Positions 25,813 through 33,896 of a DNA stretch of 64,000 bases are shown piece after piece. Made by a program: the position numbers and the translations under genes. The notes below the pieces were generated by a model. The model had not been told where the DNA came from. It saw only the letters and a program-made list of their open reading frames with translations, and made no database searches. This DNA comes from JADLBR01 sp020847615 (GTDB lineage Bacteria; Verrucomicrobiota; Verrucomicrobiia; JADLBR01). Each line of letters begins with the position of its first letter. The first letter of the stretch is position 1. The DNA lies in assembly GCA_026646655.1 (NCBI GenBank), contig JAPKHT010000001.1, positions 74,210-138,209 of the forward strand, given 5' to 3'.

Positions 25813-27627
25813 ATGAGAGTGACCCTGCATCATATCGCGGCGATTTGCCTTGCCGTGAGGCCCCTCGTTTCTGACGGGGCGGACAAACCCGAACCGGTGA
25901 TGGACGGCACCTCGGCCGACATGTGGGGCAAGGGTGGCGTTGCGAAGGGCGATGCCCGCGGGGCGTGGCTGAAGGACTCGCGTTTCGCGATGTTCGTTCA
26001 CTGGGGCCTGTATTCGGAGCTGGGGGGAAAATGGGACGACAAGACGTACTACGGGATCGCCGAGTGGATCATGAAGCGCGCGAAGATCCCCGTGGCCGAG
26101 TACGAGAAGGTGGCGGGGCGCTTCAACCCGACTGGCTTCGAAGCGCGCGAGTGGGTAAAACTCGCGAAGGACACCGGCATGCGCCACATCATGATCACCT
26201 CGAAACATCACGATGGGTTCGCGATGTTCAAGTCGGCGGTCAGCCCATTCAACATAGTCGACGCGACGCCCTTCAGGCGGGATCCGATGAAGGAGCTGGC
26301 CGACGCGTGCCGCGAGGCGGGTCTTCGGCTGGGGTTTTACTACTCTCAGACGCAGGACTGGCACGAGCGCGATGCCGTGGGCAACGACTGGGACTTCAAG
26401 CCGGCCGAGGCGAATTTCCAAGGTTACCTGAAGGGCAAGGCCATCCCGCAGATCGAGGAACTGCTGCGCAACTACGGGCCGATCGCCGGGGTGTGGTTCG
26501 ACACGCCGGGGCCGATCACGCCCGAGGAATCGAAGACGCTCGTCGATCTGGTGCACCGCCTGCAGCCGCAATGTCTCGTCAATAGCCGCATCGGCAATGA
26601 CCTCGGCGATTACGACACGCTCGGGGATCAGGAGATCCCGCGGCTGCCGCGCGCCGGCCTGTGGGAGACCCCCGACACGCACAATGACACGTGGGCCTAT
26701 GCCTGGTACGACAAGAATTGGAAGAGCCCGCGCGAGATCGCGGAGCGGCTCGTCCGCGTGGCGAGCCGGGGCGGCACCTACATGCTCAACGTCGGGCCCG
26801 ATGGAATCGGGCGCATCCCGGGGCAGTCCGCGCGCATCCTGCGCGAGGTCGGCAGATGGGTGCTCGCGCACGAGGACGCGATCCATGGCGCCGGGCCGAC
26901 GCCATTCGGCCCACTCGCCTGGGGCGAGTGCACCACCCGGGGGAACACCCTCTTCCTCCATGTCTTTCAATGGCCCGCGGACGGGCGCCTCGTCGTCCCC
27001 GGCCTGAGGACGAAGGTGAAGTCCGCCCGGCTGGATGGGGCGGGAGAACTGGCGGTCGAGTCGGGGACGGAAGCGCTGACGCTCGCGCTGCCGGCCAGTC
27101 GCCCGGATGTCCTCATCCCTGTGGTGGCCGTCGAGCTGGACGGTCCGGCGGAGGCTGGCCGCGAACAGTTCGTGATCAACGGCTGCCGCCAGACCCTGGA
27201 GACGGGCGTCGCGAAACTTCAGGGCTGCGAGCTGAAGGCGGTGCGCTGGATGGAGAAGTTCGGCGATTGGAAGCACGCGGAATGCGTCGTCGGCTGGCGG
27301 GGTGCCGAGAGTTCGACGGAATGGGAGTTCCGCACGGTCGCCCCCGGTTCCTTCTACCTCGACGTGGAATACACATGCCCGGCCGAGGAGGATTACTCCG
27401 AGTGGCGCGTGAGGTGCGGCGACGCCGAACTCACCTTCCCCCTGATCGATACCGGAGAGCGCCCCAAGCGCGCGGCGTTCGGTGGCGCGCTGCCGCGTTT
27501 CCGGACCTATCGCGTGGGCGTGATCGATTTCCCGAAGGCCGGTGCGCAGCGGCTGGCCCTGGGCCCGACCGGCATGGGGGGAAGGGCAGTCCGGATCGCC
27601 GCGGTGACGCTCGCGCCGGTGGAGTGA
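25813..27627 (+). CDS. Alpha-L-fucosidase (GH29), secreted
   Basis: 604 residues; it would release alpha-linked L-fucose by a retaining mechanism. The ATG at 25813 opens the signal peptide; a GTG at 25795 would only add a short tail. The barrel has FAMFVHWGLYSELGGKW (about 58-74), TSKHHDGFAMF (about 129-139), GFYYSQTQDWHE and the nucleophile in GVWFDTPGP (D230). A C-terminal beta domain from about residue 395 includes IPVVAVELDG and a further module (WEFRTVAPGSFYLDVEYTC). All core residues are present, unlike the second fucosidase near 60 kb. Removal of fucose from a sulfated fucose-bearing glycan fits the neighbouring sulfatase. Confidence 0.93.
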   Translation: MRVTLHHIAAICLAVRPLVSDGADKPEPVMDGTSADMWGKGGVAKGDARGAWLKDSRFAMFVHWGLYSELGGKWDDKTYYGIAEWIMKRAKIPVAEYEKVAGRFNPTGFEAREWVKLAKDTGMRHIMITSKHHDGFAMFKSAVSPFNIVDATPFRRDPMKELADACREAGLRLGFYYSQTQDWHERDAVGNDWDFKPAEANFQGYLKGKAIPQIEELLRNYGPIAGVWFDTPGPITPEESKTLVDLVHRLQPQCLVNSRIGNDLGDYDTLGDQEIPRLPRAGLWETPDTHNDTWAYAWYDKNWKSPREIAERLVRVASRGGTYMLNVGPDGIGRIPGQSARILREVGRWVLAHEDAIHGAGPTPFGPLAWGECTTRGNTLFLHVFQWPADGRLVVPGLRTKVKSARLDGAGELAVESGTEALTLALPASRPDVLIPVVAVELDGPAEAGREQFVINGCRQTLETGVAKLQGCELKAVRWMEKFGDWKHAECVVGWRGAESSTEWEFRTVAPGSFYLDVEYTCPAEEDYSEWRVRCGDAELTFPLIDTGERPKRAAFGGALPRFRTYRVGVIDFPKAGAQRLALGPTGMGGRAVRIAAVTLAPVE

Positions 27628-27636
27628 GGGGGGCGA

Positions 27637-27848
27637 TGACTCGAAAATTCCGTCGGCTCGCACATAGCGGCCCGGGGACGGTCCGCATTCCACAGGCCTT
27701 CGGCCGAAATCAGGCGGTATCCTGGGCCATGGCGGCGCCCGGTTTCGCGCGCGGCGCTATGGAGTGCGGTGCGTCCACGCACCGCTTTGGGCCGAAGCGG
27801 GTGAGGATGTTTCATCCCCCGGCGGTCCGGCGGCTGCCGGATGACGTC
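27637..27848 (+). repeat. Long intergenic repeat, type B, copy 1
   Basis: It starts TGACTCGAAAATT and carries GGCCCGGGGACGGTCCG, then CCACAGGCCTTCGGCCGAAA, then a GC hairpin in which GCGGTGCG at 27766-27773 pairs with CGCACCGC at 27778-27785 around a TCCA loop. A second copy lies at 57979-58220 with the same order of blocks. It fills most of the gap between the fucosidase and the next sulfatase. Confidence 0.75.
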
Positions 27849-27852
27849 TAGC

Positions 27853-27900
27853 TCGAAAATCGCCGCATCGCATCCCGTAGCCGAACGCGTGAGCGTTTGG
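27853..27900 (+). repeat. Intergenic repeat, type C, copy 1 (GNRA hairpin)
   Basis: TCGAAAATCGCC leads into GCATCCCGTAGCC and then a stem-loop: CCGAACGC and GCGTTTGG pair around GTGA at 27881-27900. Other copies are at 40392, 50063 and 61775, and inverted at 32309 and 62978. This copy sits directly behind a type B copy and about 50 bp before the sulfatase start. Confidence 0.8.
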
Positions 27901-27949
27901 GAGATGGAACAAGATGGCAGGAATCGGGGTCGCCGTATATCCTCCCCGC

Positions 27950-29320
27950 ATGAAGCGTGCGCTCTGTGCCGTTGCCCTGATGTCCGTGGCGCTAGCCCCG
28001 CCGCATGCCGCCGATTCCGGGGCGAAGAGACCGAACATCCTGTTCATCGTGGCCGACGACCTCGGCTGGGGCGACGTGGGATGGCACGGCGGCTTTGGCA
28101 AGACCCCGCACATGGATAGGCTCGTGCGGGAGGGCATCGAGCTGGACCAGCATTACGTGCAACCGGTGTGCACGCCCACGCGGGCGGCGCTCATGAGCGG
28201 CCGCTATCCGGGGCGCTTCGGGCCGCAGGCCCTCGCACCGAGCAATCTGAGGGCGATGCCGCTGGGCACGGTGACGATGGCCTCGGCCCTCAAGTCGATG
28301 GGCTACCGCACGCACCAGAGCGGCAAGTGGCATCTGGGCGCCAGGCCGGAGTGGATTCCGAATGCCTACGGTTTCGACACGAGCTACGGCACGCTCACGG
28401 GGGCGGCCGACCCGTGGACCCACAAGTACCGGAAGGGGCACGCCTATGAGGACACGTGGCACCGCGACGGGAAGCGCCTCGACGAGGAGGGCAACGCCAC
28501 CGAGCTGATCGCGGCCGAGGCGGTTCGCCGCATCGTGCAGAAGGGTGCGCCGTGGTTCATCTATGTCGCGTTCCATGCGGTGCACACGCCCGTGGATGCG
28601 CCGGATGAATACAAGCGGCCCTACGATGGCGCGACCTTCCACGCCGATCCCGGGAAGCAGGATTCCCGCCTGCGCATGGCCGCGATGGTCTCGCAGCTCG
28701 ACGCGAAGATAGGCCAGTTCGTTGAGGCTCTGGAGAAGACCGGCCAGCGAGAGAAGACGCTGATCGCCTTCACCAGCGACAACGGCGGCATCGAGTCCGT
28801 CAAGAACGCCTACGTGGGCGCGGTCCCGGATTCGCCATTCAACAGCGAGAACGATCCCCTGCGCGGCCAGAAGAACACGCTCTACGAGGGCGGTATCCGG
28901 GTGTGCGCCTTCGCCAACTGGCCGGGCACGCTCGCGCCGAGCAAGTCCACGGCCCCGATGCACGTCGTCGATTGGCTGCCAACCCTCGCCTGCCTCGTGG
29001 GCTATGAGCCGGGCGCCGACCTAAAGTGGGACGGCGTCAACCAGTGGCCCGCGCTCGTGGGTCCCGCCCCGCCCGCCGGTTCCCGGACGATCTACATCGC
29101 CAGCAGACGTGGCCACGCCCTGCGCCACGGGGATTGGAAACTGATCCAGCCCTCGCGCGGCGCGCCAGAACTGTTCGATCTGGCGGCTGATCCGTACGAG
29201 AAGGATGACCTCGCGCGATCCCAGCCGCAGAAGATGGCGGAGCTCCAGGGACTGTTGGACGCCCAGCGGGCCAAGGACGAACCGAACTTGCCACCCGACC
29301 TGGACGGGCTGCCCGAATAG
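27950..29320 (+). CDS. Sulfatase (S1 family)
   Basis: 456 residues with a signal peptide (MKRALCAVALMSVALAPPHAA). An upstream ATG at 27914 would add 12 residues ahead of the signal peptide and is less likely. Family motifs are intact: FIVADDLGWGD, C74-T-P-T-R, SGKWHLGARPEW, YVAFHAVHTPVDAP, AFTSDNGG and NTLYEGGIRV. A hydrolase for sulfate esters on a glycan is well supported; the specific sugar is not. Its stop directly abuts the stop of the convergent AraC-type gene. Confidence 0.93.
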   Translation: MKRALCAVALMSVALAPPHAADSGAKRPNILFIVADDLGWGDVGWHGGFGKTPHMDRLVREGIELDQHYVQPVCTPTRAALMSGRYPGRFGPQALAPSNLRAMPLGTVTMASALKSMGYRTHQSGKWHLGARPEWIPNAYGFDTSYGTLTGAADPWTHKYRKGHAYEDTWHRDGKRLDEEGNATELIAAEAVRRIVQKGAPWFIYVAFHAVHTPVDAPDEYKRPYDGATFHADPGKQDSRLRMAAMVSQLDAKIGQFVEALEKTGQREKTLIAFTSDNGGIESVKNAYVGAVPDSPFNSENDPLRGQKNTLYEGGIRVCAFANWPGTLAPSKSTAPMHVVDWLPTLACLVGYEPGADLKWDGVNQWPALVGPAPPAGSRTIYIASRRGHALRHGDWKLIQPSRGAPELFDLAADPYEKDDLARSQPQKMAELQGLLDAQRAKDEPNLPPDLDGLPE

Positions 29321-30154
29321 TTATCCCGCTCCCCAGGCGCGCCGCCGGACCTCCCGCGGGCAGGCGCCCTGGGCGCGCCGCACCAGGCGAGAGAAATGGA
29401 AGGGGTTCCTGAAACCGCAGCGCGCGGCGATCTCGGCGACCGTGAGGCCCGTCTCGCCCAGCAGGGCGACGCCCCGCTCCACGCGCAGGCGCCAGAGGTG
29501 CCGCGCGGGCGTGAGCTTCATCTCGTCGCGAAACTTGTAGATCAGCGCATTGCGTGACACCCCGGCCGCGCGATGGGCGCCGGCGAGGCAATCCGATTCG
29601 CCGAAGTGCTCCTCCATGTGCCGTAGCGCGGCGTGCACCGGCGCCATGTGGCGGGAGACTGCGCCGCCCGCGCGGGACATGTTCACGTACTCGCGAAACA
29701 GGCACAGGGCCACATCGAGGACGACGTGGCGCGCCGATTCGTTCACGGGCAGGGCCAGCTTGAATGCCGCCGCGTGGAGGTGGCGGAACGTGTCGGAACA
29801 GGCCGCCAGCGGTGGCGCGCCCGACAGCCGCCGCCGGAGGTCGGCGGGAACGCGAGCCGGCGAAAGCGCGCACCACGTGTGGTGTGTCTCGGCGGCCGGG
29901 GAGAACTGGAAGCGCTCGCGCCCGCCGGGCCGCAGCAGCGCCGCCCAGCCGATCCGGAGCTCGCGCGGCTCGGTGCCCACGGACAGCCGACAGTTCCCCG
30001 AGTGCAGGATGACCAGCTGGAAATCGCGCTGTATGCGCGGGCCGCAAAAACCGCCGGGACCGTAGCGTATCTCGCCCAGCACCACCCCCGGCGCGCGGAG
30101 CCTCCGGTTGTCCCACAGGACGTGCGCCCCATCGTAGAACATGTCGCCATCCAA
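29321..30154 (-). CDS. AraC-family transcriptional regulator
   Basis: 277 residues, cytoplasmic, the only evident regulator in the window. The N-terminal cupin-like sensor (about 1-130: QLVILHSGNCRLSVG, WAALLRPGGRERFQF) is followed by a C-terminal double helix-turn-helix (about 185-275): RAAGVSRNALIYKFRDEMKL for the first helix pair and GLTVAEIAARCGFRNPFHFS for the second, the latter closely matching the AraC/XylS signature. Such regulators usually sense a sugar and activate hydrolase genes. It is divergent from the beta-helix lipoprotein gene, with 191 bp between them. A second ATG (30142) is an equally possible start. Confidence 0.9.
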   Translation of the reverse strand: MDGDMFYDGAHVLWDNRRLRAPGVVLGEIRYGPGGFCGPRIQRDFQLVILHSGNCRLSVGTEPRELRIGWAALLRPGGRERFQFSPAAETHHTWCALSPARVPADLRRRLSGAPPLAACSDTFRHLHAAAFKLALPVNESARHVVLDVALCLFREYVNMSRAGGAVSRHMAPVHAALRHMEEHFGESDCLAGAHRAAGVSRNALIYKFRDEMKLTPARHLWRLRVERGVALLGETGLTVAEIAARCGFRNPFHFSRLVRRAQGACPREVRRRAWGAG

Positions 30155-30170
30155 GCGCCCGCGCGGGCGC
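30155..30170. promoter_or_regulatory. Perfect 16-bp palindrome upstream of the AraC gene
   Basis: GCGCCCGCGCGGGCGC is its own reverse complement and touches the start codon of the regulator. In the 30155-30345 divergent gap it could be an autoregulatory operator or simply an mRNA hairpin at the ribosome entry site. No clear -35/-10 pair is visible beside it. The rest of the gap holds no gene. Confidence 0.35.
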
Positions 30171-30345
30171 GGTCAACTTCGGTTTGTGATGGCGGATATG
30201 TTTTTGTGAGACGGGCCATGGCCTCCCGCCCGGGATGCGATCAGTATTGCTTTCGCATGGCCCCCGACCGCCCTAGAAGTTGACGCATGTGGAAATCGGG
30301 CGTCTGGCGCCGGAATAGGGAAGTGCTGGCAGGGAGTATCGCGTC

Positions 30346-32265
30346 ATGAAACGGAAGTGGCCCAATCTCATCAGCCTCATCGCGGTCGTTGCGCTCGCGG
30401 GTTGCGCGCGCGAAGCGGAAATGCACGTGGCGATTGATGGCGACGACGCCAACCCCGGCACGGCGAGGGCGCCGCTCCGCACGATCGGCCGCGCCGCGGA
30501 ACGCGCGCGACCGGGGGACACCATCACGGTGCACGCGGGCGTTTACCGGGAGCGGGTCAATCCGCCGCGCGGCGGCACCTCCGACCGGGCGCGCATCGTC
30601 TACCGGGCGGCGCCGGGCGAAAAGGTCGAGATCCGGGGGTCCGAGGAGATCAAAGATTGGGCCAGGGTCAAAGGCGATGTCTGGAGCGTGACGATTCCCA
30701 ACACGTTCTTTGGCAACTTCAATCCCTATGCCGACCTCATCCGCGGGGACTGGTTCAATCCGAAGGGCCGCGGGCATCACACCGGCGCCGTCTATCTCAA
30801 CGGCGAGTGGCTGATCGAGGCGGCGACACTGGAGGATGTGCTGGCGGGCAAGCGGGGCGTGGCGACATCGGGCCCCTTCGCTGTCCCCGAGGCCCCGCTG
30901 TGGTTCGGGCGGGTCGACGCCACGAACACGACGATCTGGGCGCAGTTCCCCGGAGCAGACCCCAACCAACAGCTCGTGGAGATCAACGTGCGCCAGACGG
31001 TTTTCTATCCGGACAAGCCCGGCCGGAACTACATCACCGTCCGCGGCTTCACGATGCGGCACGCCGCGACCCCGTGGGCGCCGCCGACGGCCGAGCAGCC
31101 TGGCCTGATTGGCACGCACTGGAGCAAGGGATGGGTCATCGAAGACAACGTGGTCAGCCATTCGATCTGTTCCGGCATCGCGCTGGGGAAACATGGCGAC
31201 GAGTTCGACAACACCTCGGCCAATAGCGCCGAGGGCTACGTGAAGACCATCGAGCGCGCGCACGCGCATCCGATCGCGTGGACCAAAGACAACATCGGGG
31301 GCCATATCGTTCGCAACAACACGGTGTCCCATTGCGAGCAGGCCGGGATCGTCGGCAGCCTGGGGTGCTCCTTTAGCACCGTCACCGGCAACGTGATCCA
31401 CGACATCCACGTCCGCCGCCTCTTCACCGGAGCGGAGATGGCCGGCATCAAGTTCCACGCCGCCATCGACACCGAGATCAGCCGGAACCACATCTATCGC
31501 ACGACGCGCGGCCTGTGGCTCGATTGGATGGCCCAGGGCACCCGCGTGACGCGGAACCTATTCCACGACAACATCAGCGAGGACCTGTTCGTCGAGGTGA
31601 ACCACGGGCCGTTCCTCGTGGATAACAATATATTCCTGTCCCCGACCACGCTGTTGGACATGTCCCAGGGAGGCGCCTACGCGCACAACCTGATCGCGGG
31701 AAAGATCGTGAGCGCGGAGGAGCCGGGTCGGGAGACGCCGTTTCACCCGGAGCATTCCACCCGCGTGGCGGGGCTGGCGAACATCAAGGGTGGCGACAAC
31801 CGATTCTACAATAACATCTTTGTGGGCGACGGGAGCCCGGCGACTCCCCCCGCGCCGCCAAAGCAGGGCGAGCGCCACCGTCGCGTCGCGGGTTACGGGC
31901 TCTTCGTGTACGACGGGCGGGAGTTTCCGCTGATGACCGGGGGCAACGTCTATTATCGTGGCGCCCGGCCCTACGCCAAGGAGGATGCGCCCACCGCGGT
32001 CGGGGAATTCGATCCCCGGGTCCGCCTTGAGGGGCTGTCCCTCCAACTCACCCTAGATCCCGCCATTCAGAAGGCCAAGGCGCAGACCGTCACCACCGAG
32101 CTGCTGGGCGCGGCGAAGATACCCGGCGCGGCCTACAAGAATCCCGATGGGTCTCCCGTCAGGATCGATGGCGATTACTTCGGTAAGAATAGGGACGTCT
32201 CGCACCCCACGCCTGGACCCATCGAGCGCCCGGGCCTGGGTGAGGTCCAACTCAAGGTCTGGTGA
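30346..32265 (+). CDS. Lipoprotein with right-handed parallel beta-helix (GH141/PL-like)
   Basis: 639 residues. The N-terminus ends in a lipobox (VVALAGC, Cys20), so the protein is probably anchored in a membrane. It starts with a DUF1565-type segment (AIDGDDANPGTARAPLRTI, GDTITVHAGVYRERV), then multiple beta-helix turns (GWVIEDNVVSHSICSGIAL, GHIVRNNTVSHCEQAGI, NHIYRTTRGLWLDWMAQG). This architecture is shared by polysaccharide lyases and glycoside hydrolases such as GH141. I cannot identify the catalytic residues. Lying next to the AraC-type gene, it may be its direct target. Confidence 0.8.
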   Translation: MKRKWPNLISLIAVVALAGCAREAEMHVAIDGDDANPGTARAPLRTIGRAAERARPGDTITVHAGVYRERVNPPRGGTSDRARIVYRAAPGEKVEIRGSEEIKDWARVKGDVWSVTIPNTFFGNFNPYADLIRGDWFNPKGRGHHTGAVYLNGEWLIEAATLEDVLAGKRGVATSGPFAVPEAPLWFGRVDATNTTIWAQFPGADPNQQLVEINVRQTVFYPDKPGRNYITVRGFTMRHAATPWAPPTAEQPGLIGTHWSKGWVIEDNVVSHSICSGIALGKHGDEFDNTSANSAEGYVKTIERAHAHPIAWTKDNIGGHIVRNNTVSHCEQAGIVGSLGCSFSTVTGNVIHDIHVRRLFTGAEMAGIKFHAAIDTEISRNHIYRTTRGLWLDWMAQGTRVTRNLFHDNISEDLFVEVNHGPFLVDNNIFLSPTTLLDMSQGGAYAHNLIAGKIVSAEEPGRETPFHPEHSTRVAGLANIKGGDNRFYNNIFVGDGSPATPPAPPKQGERHRRVAGYGLFVYDGREFPLMTGGNVYYRGARPYAKEDAPTAVGEFDPRVRLEGLSLQLTLDPAIQKAKAQTVTTELLGAAKIPGAAYKNPDGSPVRIDGDYFGKNRDVSHPTPGPIERPGLGEVQLKVW

Positions 32266-32308
32266 GGCCGATAGCCGGCCGGAGGGGACTCCCGGAGACG
32301 GTGGCATG

Positions 32309-32340
32309 GGCCAAGCGCTCGCGCGTTCGGCTACGCGTTG
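32309..32340 (-). repeat. Intergenic repeat, type C, inverted copy
   Basis: Read on the minus strand, GTAGCCGAACGCGCGAGCGC matches the type C core, with the hairpin at 32311-32330 and a GCGA loop. It lies in the 157-bp gap after the beta-helix lipoprotein gene and is oriented opposite to the plus-strand copies. The remaining gap contains no gene. Confidence 0.65.
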
Positions 32341-32422
32341 CTGGCAGGCGCTTCACCCTACGGCGCGGAGAGGCTTGGCGTTCTGGTGTCTCGGCCGTAA
32401 CATGGTTCACGAGGATTCTGCC

Positions 32423-33856
32423 ATGAAGCGATTTTCTATGAGGGGCATTCGCGGGGTCGGGGCGGTGGTCGCCTTGCTGTGGGCCGGGGTGTCTGCGGTG
32501 CAGGGCGCGGATCGGCCCAATGTGCTCTATATATTCACCGACCAGCAGCACGCCGGGATGATGAGTTGCGCGGGCAACCCGTGGCTGCGGACGCCCGCGA
32601 TGGACAGCCTGGCCCGCGCCGGGGCGCGCTTTGACCGGGCGTACAGCGTGAATCCGGTGTGCGTGCCCGCGCGCACGGCCATGCTCACGGGGCACACGCC
32701 CAGCCGTTTTGGAATGCAATCCAACGCCGAGATCCGGACCACGGAGATCCCCGAGGCAGTCCGGCGCCAGACGATGGGATGGCTCTTTCGCGACGCGGGC
32801 TACGAGACCGCCTACGGCGGAAAGACGCACGTGCCGGGCAAGATCGAGGACTACGGCTTTGACGTCATCACGGCGGACCAGCGCGAGGAATTGGCCGCGG
32901 CATGCGCGACCTTTCTCACGAGGCCCCACGACCGGCCATTTCTCCTGGTGGCATCGTTCATCAATCCGCACGACATCTGCTACATGGCGATCAACGATTT
33001 CGAGCGCGCCCGGTCGGGCAAGGGGCGGGGGAAACAGGCGAAAGGCGACGCCCAGGAGTGCCTCGCCAAGGCGCTCGCGCGTCCCGAGGGTGTCTCGGAG
33101 GAAGATTTCTGGTCCAAGCACTGTCCGCCGGCGCCGGCCAATCTGGAACCGCAGGAGGGCGCCCCCGATGCGATTGGTGCGGCCGCCTTCGCCGGCTTCA
33201 GGGGCCACGCGTTTCAGAACTGGTCTGCCGAGCAATGGCGCCTCCATCGCTGGGCCTACTGCAGGCTCACGGAGCGCGTGGACCGGGAGATCGGGAGCGT
33301 GCTGGCGGCGCTGCGAGACGCCGGGCTCGAGGAGAAGACGCTCGTCGTTCTCTCGAGCGACCACGGGGACATGGATGGCTCCCACCGACTCGAGCACAAG
33401 TCCGTATTCTACGAGGAGGCCGCGCGCGTCCCCTTCATCGTCAGCCTCAAGGGCGTAACGAAGGCCGGCGCGGTGGACCGCGAGCACGTGGTCTCCGCGG
33501 GACTCGATCTGATCCCGACGCTCTGTGACTACGCCGGCATCCCCGCCCCGGCCGGACTCAAGGGCCGCAGCCTGCGGGCCCTTGCCGAGGGGCGTTCCGC
33601 GGACTGGGGCCGGGGATACATTGCCTCCGAGACGCACTATGGACGGATGGTGTGCTCCGGGCGGTACAAGTATTGCATCTATGCCTCGGGTGATCGGCGC
33701 GAGCAGCTCGTGGATCTAGAGAAGGATCCGGGCGAGATGCGCAACGTGGCCGGCGCCCCGGAGTACGCGGAGGTCTTGGCAGGACACCGGCGCCTCATGG
33801 GCGAGTGGGTGGCGGCGAACGGCGACACCATCGCCGCCGCCTACATCATCCGGTGA
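32423..33856 (+). CDS. Sulfatase (S1 family), choline-sulfatase/heparan-type
   Basis: 477 residues. The ATG at 32423 opens a signal peptide (GVGAVVALLWAGVSAVQGA); an ATG at 32402 adds only 7 residues. Motifs: VLYIFTDQQHAGMM, in which the second metal aspartate is replaced by Gln as in choline-sulfatase-type subfamilies, the formylglycine site C80-V-P-A-R, GGKTHVPGK, FINPHDICYM and LSSDHGDMDGSHRLEHKS. The DQQH and DHGDM forms set it apart from the ADDLG/DNGG sulfatases here and suggest a different substrate class. Confidence 0.92.
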   Translation: MKRFSMRGIRGVGAVVALLWAGVSAVQGADRPNVLYIFTDQQHAGMMSCAGNPWLRTPAMDSLARAGARFDRAYSVNPVCVPARTAMLTGHTPSRFGMQSNAEIRTTEIPEAVRRQTMGWLFRDAGYETAYGGKTHVPGKIEDYGFDVITADQREELAAACATFLTRPHDRPFLLVASFINPHDICYMAINDFERARSGKGRGKQAKGDAQECLAKALARPEGVSEEDFWSKHCPPAPANLEPQEGAPDAIGAAAFAGFRGHAFQNWSAEQWRLHRWAYCRLTERVDREIGSVLAALRDAGLEEKTLVVLSSDHGDMDGSHRLEHKSVFYEEAARVPFIVSLKGVTKAGAVDREHVVSAGLDLIPTLCDYAGIPAPAGLKGRSLRALAEGRSADWGRGYIASETHYGRMVCSGRYKYCIYASGDRREQLVDLEKDPGEMRNVAGAPEYAEVLAGHRRLMGEWVAANGDTIAAAYIIR

Positions 33857-33896
33857 CCGTCGCCCATTGACCCCCTGACCGCCCTTGGAGGACACC

